64,000 nt of DNA from Argopecten irradians (GCF_041381155.1 NC_091134.1:67498469-67562468), one strand, 5' to 3'; numbered from the stretch's first letter, positions 22,408 to 34,772 are shown. A program made the numbers and translations. Notes: generated by a model from the letters alone, not told the origin.

Positions 22408-24255
22408 TAACCATTTTCATACTAAAGCATCTTCCAAAATAACTTGAAATTGTAACACATTTTAAGCATTATTACAAGATAAAGATATAGTTTCCGACTT
22501 TTAGAACTAATTTGCTGCGAGTCTGATGTCAGAGATCACTGACTTGGTGGCATTTTATCTGACGACCTTTTACTTGTTATTCTTACATATCGTGATATTA
22601 GGCCAGCCCTATAATACATGTAACAAAGTGGTTGCATAAACCCATGTTAAGTGACTTCAATAAACATGTTAACTCGATCAAAGATTTATAAGTGATACGT
22701 AATCTACGTTCTTGGTTCGATACGTTATGCAACTCAGTCAATTCAAAATGCCGACAGATTTTGTTTTATGCACGGCAGTGCTTGAGATATACATACATTG
22801 TATACTATTATGTATAATAGACTAATTTCATTCATTATGAAATCATACAGTGATATCTTTATAATGAGTGTACTGTGTTACAGAGCGTGAGCGGTTGTAA
22901 CAATATTGATGTGGTGATGTCCTAGATCATGACACTGGGGCCTTCTGGGGGGTAACTGACGTTAATCAAGTTTATTTGCTTTTTTGCCAGAACAACTGAC
23001 ATTCAAAAGGTCACCTATTCAAAGAACCTTACATTCAGGTTTTTGACACATTGATAGTCAAATAAGGCAATGTGACCATTCGATTGTGGTGGAGTTTATT
23101 GTCTAAATTGGACAGTTTACAAATGTAAAAATAACTAAATACTGTTTGTAAAAACAGGGTCCAAGAAGTAAATTCCCGTGATTATTTGCGTGCTTCTGTA
23201 GAATACGAATTACTTCAAATATTGTTAATTCTTAATCACGTGGCCGTATATTTTTTATTGATGTCTTGGAAAATTGAGAATCTATGTATTTTGTCTGCAT
23301 GTTAAAGAATTATACTTTCTTATACTTACTTTATTTGTAAGGCAAAGAAGTAATTCTAACAGTGTGGACAAAAGATTGTCGAATTTTCGAGTCGATCTGC
23401 CCCTTTGTCAAGACACAAGAAGAACAAATAAACTTACATGTTAAGGACGGTCACGGACGTTCACAAAAACATACACAATGAACACATATAGAACATATAG
23501 ATAATATCTATGCGTATTGTCTGAATGACCCCTTGGTATATACATTATATATATATCAGACTTCGTTTCACACAATCACGCTATCTAAAACATGACATGT
23601 CGACGTTTTGGTGGACCTAATGCGTTTTATGTTGACGTGAAAAGGCGCATTGCCTGATGACAGGACCCCAGACTTCCGCAAACATTTCATGTTCGTAACA
23701 CAATGCAGTGGGAAGTAGGGTTACAATTAAGTGTGAAAGCTTCCTCGATCTCTGGCAGAGGTCACTGTCACACTGTTAACCTCAGCACATACCAGGATAA
23801 AGTCAACATTTAATTTATGTTCTATTGGACTAAATAGTATAATCATTAGTTGCTTTTTGTATGGTCACTTGTGAGTATCGAAGCGGAATGAATGAAAACA
23901 GGCATGGTATACAGGTCGGTAAAACACCAAATATCGGCATTATTCATAACTACAAATATGTTTAACATTATAGACGTCATTATTACATGTATATTAACAA
24001 ATTCATGAACATGATTTTGAAAATAATGTTAGCAATAGATAAGAATCGAAGTGTAATCACTGAATTACGATCAAAACTGTGATGTGTTTTCGGAGGAAAT
24101 TGCGTTTCCCCCCGTTTTTCCTGAAATATATGTTATAATTGTAACTTATATGAGTAATTTGATTATTTATTTATTTACAGTTTCTTTATTCTACATCATT
24201 CGTAATTAGAAAGCGGCTAAAACATATCTTAAAATATGCATACACGAAATAGTTT
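22408..24255. other. No gene seen
   Basis: AT-rich intergenic DNA. One isolated 'tatggtcacttgt' near 23859 resembles the motif clustered at 24256-25369, so that element may extend further left. Confidence 0.45.
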
Positions 24256-25369
24256 TGTATAGTCGCTTGTTACTTTACTGTATAGTCGCTTGTTTTAATT
24301 AAAAAAATTACTGTATAGTCACTTGCGCAAAACTCTCATTACAAATCGCTAATATTTCTAATTTCAGTAATTTTCAAGCAAAAGGGACTTACATGTGATA
24401 TTGTTTAGGCCACAGGATAAGTTCAGCATTGAGAAACATATAAACAAAAAGTGGAAAGTTGCGTAAATCTAGTTTTTTATAATTTGATTCATGGAAAGCT
24501 CACTTTTTTGATCACGTGATTCCCAGGCGACAACGATATTGAATATGCACACACCAATCGATACAGACGCACAAGGGTAGCTTAGATGCTCATCACTATC
24601 ATCACTAATATTAATCAGCCTATATGTGGGTTTTTTTTATTGATATGTGAGTATGTGTGCATTTTGACCACGACGTCATTAACAGGAAATTTTGTTTGTT
24701 CTTTTTGTGTCTTGATAATGGGACAGATCGCCTCGAAAATTTCACATTATTTTTGTCCATACTAATGGAATTATTCTTTTCTATGTAAGGTATATTTGAA
24801 CCCAACATATATTAACGCGTGCGATTAGATTTTACTTCGCTGGTGATAAGAAATTGTAAAAATCAATCGCTGCAACAATGGCATAACAATAAAAACAAAA
24901 GTTTAAATCGCGAAATTGAATCCCCGTGGAACAACGTTAGACACGAAAATATGAAAATAATTTTGTAAGTGAACAGCCATTTCCGGCGTAAGAAATATGG
25001 AAATGACGTAAGTAATTTTCGTTTATGATTCTAGAAGGATTTGTTTTCTTCGTAATTCTGACATTCTTTTTAAAGTAATGACTGGTCCATGGAAATCCAA
25101 GTTATATCTGAAGTATCAACGTGGTGCATTCTATTGCATTTTTGTTGCATTTACTCCATCTAAATTGTAAGTGACTATATATGATCTGTGCAACAAAGTT
25201 GACTAAACGTTTAAATTGATAGTGTATTTGATAAATCTGTTAGACTTATTTGTTTAATTTGTAAGCTTCAATCACTGAATATATTTCCTCTTTATAACAA
25301 GCGACTATATAATGCCCTCGCAAGCAACTATACATCGCCAGTTTCAAAACAATGCAAGTGACTATACAA
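24256..25369. repeat. Inverted clusters of a TATAGTCGCTTG motif
   Basis: Three copies of TATAGTCGCTTG or TATAGTCACTTG lie at 24256-24270, 24280-24292 and 24312-24325. Four inverse copies (CAAGYGACTATA or CAAGCAACTATA) lie at 25167-25181, 25297-25311, 25319-25334 and 25354-25369. The arrangement resembles the subterminal repeats of a DNA transposon or fold-back element. The interior has no convincing frame. Confidence 0.6.
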
Positions 25370-26239
25370 TTTAACTGATCATCCTGCAACTTCAAAATAC
25401 GATTATGTAAAAGATATTGTGTCCATTAGTATGTATTTATGTGTTTTATATTGTTGGATTCATTTATAAACCTGTAATGGTGCTTGAAATAATGAAAGGC
25501 AGACAGAATACCTTAAAATAGTGCAAAATATTAGGCGAGCGTCTCAATTCTTCGATGATGAACAGCAGATCAACTCACGAAAAGTGTCTGAATTGTTAAT
25601 GCTGGTTAACACTCAAAACTTCATTAGTCACTGGTAGTTCAAATTGCTATCCATGACGCCGTTTATAACTTTAGATTACAACACAAACGTATAAAATAAA
25701 TAAAATTGGCAAACAATATCCACTACCCATTGTTTAATTTGTCTTAGCAAGTGATCGAGTACCGCTATACAGATTCGCAAGTACAAAATTTAAAAAATAC
25801 TATACACTTCCGTTCATACACTGTGAATTTAGCATACTTAATTAAAAGAATGTAAAATGAAATACACTTCGTGTTAACTTAACAACACATTCAAAAGAAT
25901 AAATAAATAAATAAATAAAAAAATAAACACTCAAAAATAAGTCTCCGCTTCTATGATCTAAGACTCGTCTCTAGATTAAACCGGACCAAAGGTTATGGTG
26001 ACTAAACGATAAATAGACAGTTGGTTTATTGAATGTTTGACGTTACATAATTGTGTAAAGTTAAGTTTATTATCAGTACAGGATCACAAGATCATCTACA
26101 CCAGAATCAAATATACAACTTAATGGTTAGGATAAAAGTGATTGGGACCAGTGATTTTTTTAAATAAAATTTGTTGAAATCGGAAAAATGTGACCACAGT
26201 TCCAAATCTGAAGTCCATCTAATCTATAGTAATGGAAAA
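25370..26239. other. No gene seen; AAAT microsatellite
   Basis: AT-rich DNA with an (AAAT)n tract near 25898-25926. Confidence 0.5.
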
Positions 26240-26610
26240 TTTCTGTGACCCGCCCAGTGTTTGTCTGTGATTTTACTGTGGTTGCCGAGATCACATTTTC
26301 TGGAAGATTGTTCCATATCTTGACCACACGCAATGCGCGAAAAAAAACCTTTTCCGACTCTCCAGCTAGTGCATATAGCTTTTTGAGTGACCTCTTGTTA
26401 CTTGATCAGATACGTTGTTGCTCCAGAGTTCGAGGAAATCTGCTGCCTCCTTGTCGTACAAATTACTTGTTGATTTGAACACCTCGATCATGTCGCTTCT
26501 GATCCTTCTGAAGGCAACTGAGTTGTTAATTTTAGCCTTTTTAGCATAAGACAAGTACTGAAATCCACGTATTTGCTTGGTTGCCCTTCGTTGAACTGAC
26601 TCAATCATAT
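26240..26610 (-). pseudogene. Decayed LINE reverse transcriptase C-terminus
   Basis: The - strand frame from 26608 reads MIESVQRRATKQIRGFQYLS and later RRIRSDMIEVFKSTSNLYD, the thumb-region signature of CR1/jockey-like non-LTR retrotransposons. After a frameshift it reads FFRALRVVKIWNNLPENV, the usual C-terminal 'WNSLPE' motif. Frame breaks and the absence of the catalytic YxDD region show it is dead and 5'-truncated. Confidence 0.75.
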
Positions 26611-26879
26611 CAATATATACATATGCTTATGGATACCACACAGTGTTTGCATACTCCATATGTACTCAAACGAATGTCTTGTATAATAACGGAAAATTTG
26701 TTTCCATGAAGAAATGAAAAATTCGCCTTTGTACGTGAGTTTATATATATGTTCATTAAAATCTAAAGACTGGTCTATTTCTTATTTTCATTTTCACTAA
26801 AAAATAATAAGTAATACCCTAAACTAAAGCGCCCGTCATTTGAATGAATAAAATGCTTTATATTGTCTCGGGACATGCA

Positions 26880-27012
26880 GCCTACTCTCTAAACTTCTAC
26901 ACAGCTTGCCTACTCTCTAAACTCAGTACTTCTACACAGCTTGCCTACTCTCTAAACTCAGTACTTATACACAGCTAATTGCCTACTCTCTAAATTTCTA
27001 CACAGCTTTCTG
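26880..27012. repeat. Short tandem repeat, about 4 copies of a 30-44-bp unit
   Basis: The phrase 'cctactctctaaa' followed by 'cttctacacagct' (or close variants) recurs four times, with 'ctcagta' present only in the middle copies. Confidence 0.8.
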
Positions 27013-27426
27013 ACAGATAGACGACCAGCTCTTGGCTTCCTCCAATATTCTACATAGAAAACATGCATGTTGTACATGCACAATTGGTGGGAAATTACTT
27101 CAGTTTATGAAAAAAATGTCAAGTCAAATAATTTTAGATATTTTATACCCAATAAATTCGTTGTTAGACCACATGAGTGGATTTTGTGGTATTGATTACT
27201 CGTACCTTTATATATATATAATTCGTCTGCCTAATTCAAGCGGGGTCGTAGAGCTCTGCTATGATTTACTGTGTATATATTTCATTACCTTTATCACCCT
27301 ATAGGATTCCGCGATGCTATTCCCCAGAATGTCATCATATTTTGTTTTAAATATATTTGTGCGATTAGATCTTTGAAAAAATAACAAAGCATGCTAAGAT
27401 GACAGTATAACTAATGAGTAAACCAT

Positions 27427-27795
27427 AGAAAACGTCCAACGAAGAGGTACAAAAAGACTTGTTAACCTGAAGGATCTCTCCTATACAGACAGATTAAAGA
27501 GAAGACTGAGGGCTGATATGGTGGAGACCTTTAAGATCATCAACAAAATCGACATTGTTACCAGTGAGAACATGTGTACTTCAATGAGACACTCTGGTAC
27601 AAGAGGACAAAAAAAAACCTCTACAAAAAGCCCTTTCGTCTCAATACAGACAGGGATGTTTTCGGTAACAGGATAGTAGAGTCCTGGAATTCTGTCCCTG
27701 TTGATGTGGTCAATGCTGGTAACTTGAACATTTTCAACAATAGATTAAACAAGCACTTGAAAAACCACACCACGAAAGTTCTACCATCAACCTAG
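27427..27795 (+). pseudogene. Decayed LINE reverse transcriptase C-terminus, opposite strand
   Basis: Reads ENVQRRGTKRLVNLKDLS, then RADMVETFKIINKID and, after a frameshift, DRDVFGNRIVESWNSVPVDV and FNNRLNKHLKNH. It is the same protein region as the fragment at 26240-26610 but on the + strand. Stops and frameshifts break it; it ends at a stop near 27795. Confidence 0.75.
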
Positions 27796-28001
27796 GAGTA
27801 ATAGTATATTATACACAAACCTAGGACTTACTATTAAGGATATTAAGCAATCACTAGTTTCTTTTAAAATATTTTACCATTTTTGTAAATACTACTATAT
27901 ATCACTAGTAGCCTTTTCTGTCTTTCAAATGGTGCTGGACTAATGAGAAACTGATGAGGAGAAACTAATGAGTAGTATATATTAAACACCCTGCCTTGAA
28001 A

Positions 28002-29010
28002 ATGTCAGACCTGTATGTAAAATATTTAACACTGTTTTCAAAAGTGGGAAGTTTCCTAGCAAATGGTTTGGAGGCAATATTATCCAAATTTTAAAGATAA
28101 AGGCTCACTTACGGAACCTAAAAACTATAGACCAATCACAATAGTCAGCTGTAGGAGGAAGTTGTTTACTAGTATTTTGAATGAAAAACTAAGAAATAGT
28201 CAGAATAAATAAGCTTAATATGTGATAACCAGTCAGGGTTTCATCAAAATTATTCTACAATTGATAATATTTTTGTTCTTCATTCATTGGTTATTTTGTC
28301 ACAAATGTATATGTCCAGTGTATATATTTATGGTCTGTTTGACAAAATTGTTGAACCAATTTTATTGCATGGTGGAGAAATATTTGAAACTTTGTAAATT
28401 ATTACTTTGATTAAAAGCCAGTACTCCTAATTGAATGGTATACGGGGGGCTGGGTAATACCCCACTTGAAATTTCAGTTATCACAAGATTAATTTCATAT
28501 TGGTCCCAATTGACCCATTCTAAAAGTAGTAGATTTAATGTAATTTTATACAGACTTCTTTTTTACATTCATCATTTTGAAGATATGTATGTTACATATG
28601 TATGCTTTGTTAAATCTATACTTAACAAGTGTGGGATAAGCTACTGATGGAATAATGAATTTACTTCTGGTTATAAGCCTTTATGGTTAAAACATGTCAT
28701 CAAAATCAGATTACATGGCCAGAACTGAGAGAGTGATGTGAAAAGCTCCTCTAAATCTATATGTTATAGATTTTTTTTTTAAATTTTGAAAATTATTTAG
28801 ATATTTCAGATGATAGAGACAGCATAATATTGTGCAAATTGTGTACAATCAACCATAAATTCATTGTTGAAACAGGCCGATGGCAACAGATTGTATTCTA
28901 TGAAAGAAAATGTCAACATTGTAATAGGCAGCAAATTGGCGATGAATTCCTTTATTTATTAGAATGTAGTACCTTATATGATCTGCCCAATAACTATACA
29001 TAGATCAATA
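28002..29010 (+). pseudogene. Decayed non-LTR retrotransposon with its catalytic core deleted
   Basis: The reverse-transcriptase entry region is readable across frames: GKFPSKWFGGNII, GSLTEPKNYRPITIVSC, KLFTSILNEKL, NQSGFHQNYSTIDNIFVLHS. It jumps directly to the distal region LFDKIVEPILLHG, skipping the YxDD-containing segment. It continues with NKCGISYLWNNE and IGDEFLYLLECSTLYD, the usual C-terminal cysteine motif of this LINE type. Multiple stops and frameshifts. Confidence 0.75.
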
Positions 29011-29113
29011 TTTTTGGCTACGACCAAATGTTATAAAGTTTAATGAACTAATTATATAATGAACTCAAATTACATAACAATACTGAATAAATTGTGTATG
29101 TTTATTAGGACAA

Positions 29114-29473
29114 TTAAAGATGCTCCACCGCCGACAGGGCATAAATGATATTTATTATTTGAACAATAATTGGTGTTTAATCATGTATATATGTGCCTAA
29201 TTAACACAAAAAATAAAAAGGAATAATGTATTTCACCTTTGGTGCATGCGCAATCATTACTTCATTCCATATACGATATAGTGCTACGGATTTTTTTCGG
29301 TATGCAATTAATTATTTTTCATATTTTTAACTTGAAGTAAAATTAGAAGTTCAAACTTTTAAATGGTGGTAATGGTGTAAAGTAAGTAATTTTTGTAACT
29401 GAAGAAAACTACTAAATCGTCTGCTCCTGTTTTTTATAGTGAAACAAAATTGTCGGCTTTGGAGCATCTTTAA
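29114..29473 (-). mobile_element. MITE, TTAA type (AAAGATGCTCCACC family), copy 2
   Basis: TTAA at both tips (29114-29117 and 29470-29473) flanks AAGATGCTCCACC and GGAGCATCTT. Its interior is the reverse complement of the copy at 15299, for example 'cacctttggtgcatgcgcaa' against 'gcgcatgcaccaaaggcg'. Confidence 0.8.
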
Positions 29474-30555
29474 CAGTATTATATGTTCTCCTTAGCTCAT
29501 GTTATTCATATAAACAATTGCTGCTGTATACCTTTATCGAATACTAATGATTGTATATTATATCGTAATATGTTTTCTCTATGTGCATTTATTATTGAAA
29601 AAAAGAGAAATAAAATGAATTTGAATTTGTGCAATGCCAATTGATCACCTTATATTCTCCACTCCAGGTTAATTCTTGGAGATTTTATTTAAATTATCTC
29701 CACTTCAAGTTAATTCTTATAGATTTTATTGAAAATATTTTAATTCTTGGATACCGAATCAATTGTGGCGTGACCATTAACTCCCATGGACGAGTTCACT
29801 CAATATATATATTTCTATTGTTTTTATAATGCAGTGTTTAGTGATTATCATAGCAGGGAAAGGGTCGTCAGAAATGTAAGACTGGCAAAGCATTTGTTCA
29901 ATTTCAATTATTCAGAAAAATGAAAAGGTTGCTTGCTGGGAACACATTGAAGCCAGATATCAAGCTGATGTGTAGAACTACGAGGCTGGATGTACCAGAC
30001 GATTATAGGAAGGCCAACTAGATGACACTTTAGAATTTACTAACATAGCCTTTATGTATCCACTATATTAGCTGAATTGTAAGACAAGAAAATTGCTATC
30101 GACACTGGTTTTGATGAATTGGTATAACTTTATAATTTTGATAACTTGTTATTTATAGTCATTAAAAATTTTGAATTCACTTTCTCGAGTCTGTGACTGC
30201 TTTAAAGTCCAAATTGGATTATATAAAAAATAGAGTTCATAAAATATTTCTAATTATTCATATTTGCAAAAATTGTTATTGTCTAACATAAACAAACGAC
30301 AACAATAACCTGTGTCAAATATTTGACGGGTAGGTCTAAAACTATAATATAGTCAATAAGTGTAATGGACCCTTGAGTTGTGGCGACATTATTCACGCCT
30401 GATATTTCATGTGGAAGACATAGCATAGGTCTGTCTTATTAGATGTGATACGCATGAATGATAATACCATTGTAGCTATCCTTGATTAGAACGAAAGGAA
30501 AACAAAAAATTCAGTTTTAATATTTGCATTTTTTTTAATTATTTTTTCTTCACAT
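29474..30555. other. No gene seen
   Basis: AT-rich intergenic DNA between the MITE and the 3' end of ferritin gene 2; no feature recognised. Confidence 0.5.
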
Positions 30556-30561
30556 TTTATT
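30556..30561 (-). promoter_or_regulatory. Candidate poly(A) signal of ferritin gene 2
   Basis: AATAAA on the - strand about 110 bases after the stop codon at 30669-30671. Confidence 0.5.
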
Positions 30562-30668
30562 TCCCTGTCATTAATATGTAATTGAATTTAGTAAGTGAAG
30601 TTCCAAATAGTAACTATTAACACTTTAGTCGACACCTTTATAGTTCAATAACTTTGTTAGTTTGATGT

Positions 30669-30806
30669 TTACTCCAGGGATTCTTTGTCGTACAAGTACT
30701 CGCCGAGGCCGGAGCCAACACGTTTTAGGTTGGTGATGTGGTCCGAGATCTCCTTGATGGCGTTTACTTGTTCCTCCAAGTATTCGCCCTCCAGGAAATC
30801 CATGAA
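30669..30806 (-). CDS. Ferritin gene 2 exon 4
   Basis: 45 codons plus [22 protein letters not shown] to LYDKESLE, with Q139. Confidence 0.92.
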   Translation of the reverse strand, partial: FMDFLEGEYLEEQVNAIKEISDHITNLKRVGSGLGEYLYDKESLE

Positions 30807-32231
30807 CTGGTAAAATATGAAAGATTGTTATAAAGCAAAGAATACTTACATCATGTTACACCACGAACTTAACAAAAAATCAATAAATAAGTTAGACAAT
30901 ACAGCTCATTCAGATTTATGTTGATAGAAATATTGGCGTGTTGTTGGTACAAAAAGATACTTTTTACTGTCACTCTAATTAGTTAACATACCTGGCTGTC
31001 ACCATGTTTGTCTCCAAGGCCGTGAAGGTCAAGGAGAGACTGGTTGACTTGCTTCTCCAAGGTCAATGCTACCTGCATGGCGTCCAGTCCAGTCCCCCAC
31101 TCATCTCTGTCTGCTTTCTGTAAAGGGTTGGGCAGGCGATTACATACGTATATTACTTATGCTCTGTCGAAAGGCAAGCACCAAGTGACCATGTCGTACG
31201 GGATACAGTGAGGTATGAACGCCGACACACACACTTGAGTATTTGTAATAAAGGTGACAGACACTAAATGGTTTCACAGTAATAAGAGAAACTACCAACT
31301 CAAAATATTATATCTATCCAATAAAATGTTTGAGTTCTACTTGAAATAATTGAAAAAGTAACATAACAAAACCAAAAACAAACTGCGTAAATGTATATAC
31401 CAGGAAGCCTATATTATCCACGTAAACTATTCAAGTGGTACTTATTGAAGTTTTATACGATCGTAAATACTCAGGAAACCACACTTAATGAAGTTTTATA
31501 CGATCGTAAATACTCAGGAAACCACTATGAATAAATAAATAAATAAATGATAGCACACAGAAAATATCATAACATATTAAAAACTCTGGGACATAACAAG
31601 ACTGTTATGCGAACAAAAACATGAGTTATGATAGCACGTGCTGACCTTGATGTCCTGAAGGACAACCCTGCCTCCTCTCTTGTTCTGGTACTTCATGAAC
31701 TTCTCAGCATGTTCACGTTCCTCATCGGAGGCTTTCTTGAAGTATTTGGCGAATCCTGGCAACGCCACATCGTCACGGTCGAAGTAGAAGGACTGCAAAA
31801 TTACATAATTGACCTTACTTACACATTTATTAGGTTATCTCTAACAGAGCAAAGTCATCGTTATCTAAGACTAAGGACGGATGGACAATCATAAACAATC
31901 ATAAGGTTACATTAACAATGCTGAGGAGATATCAATTAATTCATTACAAATGAGATCAACACGAAAACCCGGATTACATTTGTTAATAATCACACACATA
32001 AACACTTATGAAACATAAAAAAAATGATGATAATCACAAACAGGAACACATTAATATATTAAAAAGTGTTTCTTAAGTTTTCGTTTATGCTATTAAAGGA
32101 AAACTAAAATGTAGATGACAACTCACCATGGACTGGTAGACATAACCGGCGTACAGTTCCAAGTTGATCTGGCGGTTGATTCCAGCCTCGGTTTCGGCAT
32201 GGAAGTTTTGGCGTGGTTGACTGACGGCCAT
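30669..32231 (-). CDS. Ferritin gene 2, cytosolic H-type subunit, 171 aa
   Basis: Exons on the - strand are 32127-32231, 31646-31792, 30992-31117 and 30669-30806, with splice positions and phases identical to gene 1. The protein starts [20 protein letters not shown], has [11 protein letters not shown] in exon 1, and ends [13 protein letters not shown]. All ferroxidase residues are kept: E25, Y32, E59/E60, H63, E105, Q139. No signal peptide, so cytosolic iron storage. An IRE, a TATA box and an E-box precede it. Exon 2 is nearly identical to that of gene 1 while exons 1 and 3 differ at many sites, a mosaic consistent with gene conversion. A distinct isoform is likely, for example [20 protein letters not shown] in exon 3. 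Confidence 0.95.
30992..31117 (-). CDS. Ferritin gene 2 exon 3
   Basis: 42 codons, [20 protein letters not shown] to GDKHGDSQ, with E105 in LEKQVNQ. Confidence 0.92.
31440..31526. repeat. Two direct copies of a 43-bp unit in a ferritin gene 2 intron
   Basis: 'gaagttttatacgatcgtaa' then 'atactcaggaaaccac' occurs at 31447 and again at 31490, followed by a short (AAAT)n tract. Confidence 0.85.
31646..31792 (-). CDS. Ferritin gene 2 exon 2
   Basis: 49 codons encoding the same protein segment as gene 1 exon 2; one silent base difference out of 147. The donor is GTCAGC and the acceptor TTTTGCAG, both different from gene 1, so the identity stops at the exon edges. Confidence 0.93.
32127..32231 (-). 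CDS. Ferritin gene 2 exon 1
   Basis: ATG at 32229-32231, 35 codons, donor GTGAGT. Carries [14 protein letters not shown] with E25 and Y32. Confidence 0.92.
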
Positions 32232-32300
32232 TTTGACGTTTTAGGTGGTAGCGTTTCACGAAGATGTTACAAAATAAAGTTGTAGAGAGACAATATGTTT

Positions 32301-32328
32301 GTCTGTACGTTCACTGACGCAGCGAGAC
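32301..32328 (-). promoter_or_regulatory. Iron-responsive element, ferritin gene 2
   Basis: Lower stem GTCT/AGAC (all Watson-Crick), CGC opposite C as internal loop, upper stem TGCGT/ACGTA, loop CAGTGA (32311-32316). It is 70 bases upstream of the ATG and near the expected cap. Confidence 0.93.
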
Positions 32329-32367
32329 AAAATATCGAGGTGAATACTTGTTTCGATACTACAAACC

Positions 32368-32375
32368 CTTATATA
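32368..32375 (-). promoter_or_regulatory. TATA box, ferritin gene 2
   Basis: TATATAAG on the - strand, 40 bases upstream of the IRE. Confidence 0.7.
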
Positions 32376-32388
32376 GCCGTTTGATGAT

Positions 32389-32394
32389 CACGTG
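32389..32394. promoter_or_regulatory. E-box CACGTG, ferritin gene 2 promoter
   Basis: - strand context GTCACGTGAT, matching the bHLH-ZIP MiT/TFE-type core TCACGTGA, 13 bases upstream of the TATA box. Confidence 0.5.
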
Positions 32395-34772
32395 ACATAA
32401 TGTTATCAACCGGTCACGTTGTATGTAAACTTTGGAGCATCCAGAGTATAGTCCATGGAGATAACGTGTGATGAAACACTAAATCGGTGAGGTTAACTAA
32501 CTGGCCACTGATGTAAGCAACACGTGTTAGTTAGAGCCTCAAACGGACAAAATGTACCTACCAATACCCGCACGCCACCAAAGGATGTGCTGGTCTTCAA
32601 TTGGGATTGGCGCAAACGACAGGACATGCATAAAATCGCCAAAAAGATGAATAGGAGTATGAATAGAAGTGAACGGGCATAATAATAATATTGAAAACCT
32701 CCCACTAGTAGCCATCAAGGATTGTCTAGTATATTGGACACCTTTTCATAATATAACTATATACAAATAAAGAGACAGATAATTAGTTAAAGTCAAAGTC
32801 GATACGCGTTACCATACTATCTGAGTTTGATGTTAAACAGACCCTTGATATGCACGTGTTGGGTCAGACAAAGTATGGCATACTAAAAGAACGTGTTCAG
32901 AACATTGATGAAATGTTCAATGTTTTTCGAGTGTATGTGTCAACTGGCATCATGAAAACACCAGTCTGAATTACCACAACAAGGAGATCAAGCTAGCTAA
33001 TCAGAAGGTTCTGATGTTTGTCAATCATCAATAAAGCACAAAACACCAATATTTATAAACAAAATGTTTGAGCAGAATTATGTTCACAAATTAGTAATCA
33101 ATAACTGTTAATACGTCTTTTAATCGTTATATATCCCACGAACGGTATGTGTCAGCAAGTTTCCAAGCTATGGAAAAAGGTTATGCAATGTAACTTGTCG
33201 TTAATAAACGTTTATGTCATTTATGTGGGTCATGCAAGACATGTTTGTATTCCTACAGTGGTGTCGGGGAATCTATAGTTACACCATCACGTTAGATACC
33301 ACATAGGTGACCTCTTTTCGTGTTTATTGTTTTTGTTGTCGATATTTCGGGTTTCTCCTTGACTTGTAAGCACCAAAGTAATGTCCCCATACATCAGATT
33401 GTGGGTTATCACATCAGATATACGATATAGATGACCTCTACACAATAATGTTATCATTGTATCAATTCTGTAATCCTGTACGAGACGGCATGTCAATGTG
33501 CGTCTATCTGTGGTTGTTATAGATATGTCTGTGGTGACATTGCTTCACTATTGATCATGTTTTCGTTTGTTTATTGAATGAAATAAACGTAGCTAATGCT
33601 TATAATCTCGTAGCGAAACATTCTGTGTGAAATGAAATGTGTTATGTGATCGACATTACAAAAATGTACCTAGTATCGTACAAAAGTAATAATTTTGTCA
33701 TTGCTGATGCTGGGGAATGTCATAATGCATGGGTGAATGTCTAAATAGTTTCTTATATATATAACTTATACATATACATATTAATTATTTAAACTTTTAG
33801 GAATTACTCAGAGATTCCAACATTTTATCTTTGATACTTTTTTTTATTAAACAGCAATAAGAAAAATTTTCCTATTAAATAAATTAAGATATATTGTTTT
33901 ATTAAGCATTAACTTGCTGTTGTCCTCAAAGATAAAAATTTATCACCATGATAACTTTTTTATTATAACACTATATTTGTATTTGCACGTTTTGTTTTAT
34001 TTTGACAATGTGACGGTATGCTGAAACAATATGTTAAATAATGTATTATAAACATGTTGGCCGCTACATCAGGACTCAGAACAATATATATGTTGTTGGT
34101 ATGGCAAGTAGTATGGTTGACAAAGCTAATGGATTGTCGTTATTGCAGCATAGATTTGTGTAATCTGCCGTAACTGGGCGAAAATCTTATGATTTGATAG
34201 ATGAAGCTGTAAAAAATCATTCAAATGGCTTCAGATGTAAACTTTTAGTTACAATACAAGAACTATGTATCGTAAAATTGTTATTTTTATGTCTTGTGTA
34301 TGTTAAGATGGAACCTTCTCGCAGAAATCACTTTACAATTAATAATATCACTGTCATAATGTAAAATGAAATTGCAAACCACACTTTAGCTTCATTGTCT
34401 GACCTTGTGTACTCATTTCACTTCACTATATATGTTTTAATGATTTTTGGCAGTGTTACCAAAACTTATTTATGCCTGTAAAATTAAAAAAAATGCATTG
34501 AAATTATTGTAATTCTCAAAATGTTGGTCACTTTTGCTGATTAATAACATATTAAAAGCTCATTTTGAATCGTGAGTATAAAATATACGGCACATTCAGT
34601 ATAATTTTAACTACTAGCTTACATAAATCAATTGTGAACATGGGACGAGTCCGTTTAAAGTAAGCAATATATGGACTGTTTTCTACATGATTATTTGTTA
34701 TGACAGACCACATTTTTGAAAATATTTCTTGTACAAGATTATTTCAATCTAATTAAAATTAGACTTGTAATT
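32395..34772. other. No gene seen
   Basis: Intergenic DNA between the ferritin gene 2 promoter and the 34.8-kb hairpin. Short open frames (32493-32705 and 33287-33496, - strand) show no family resemblance. Confidence 0.5.
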
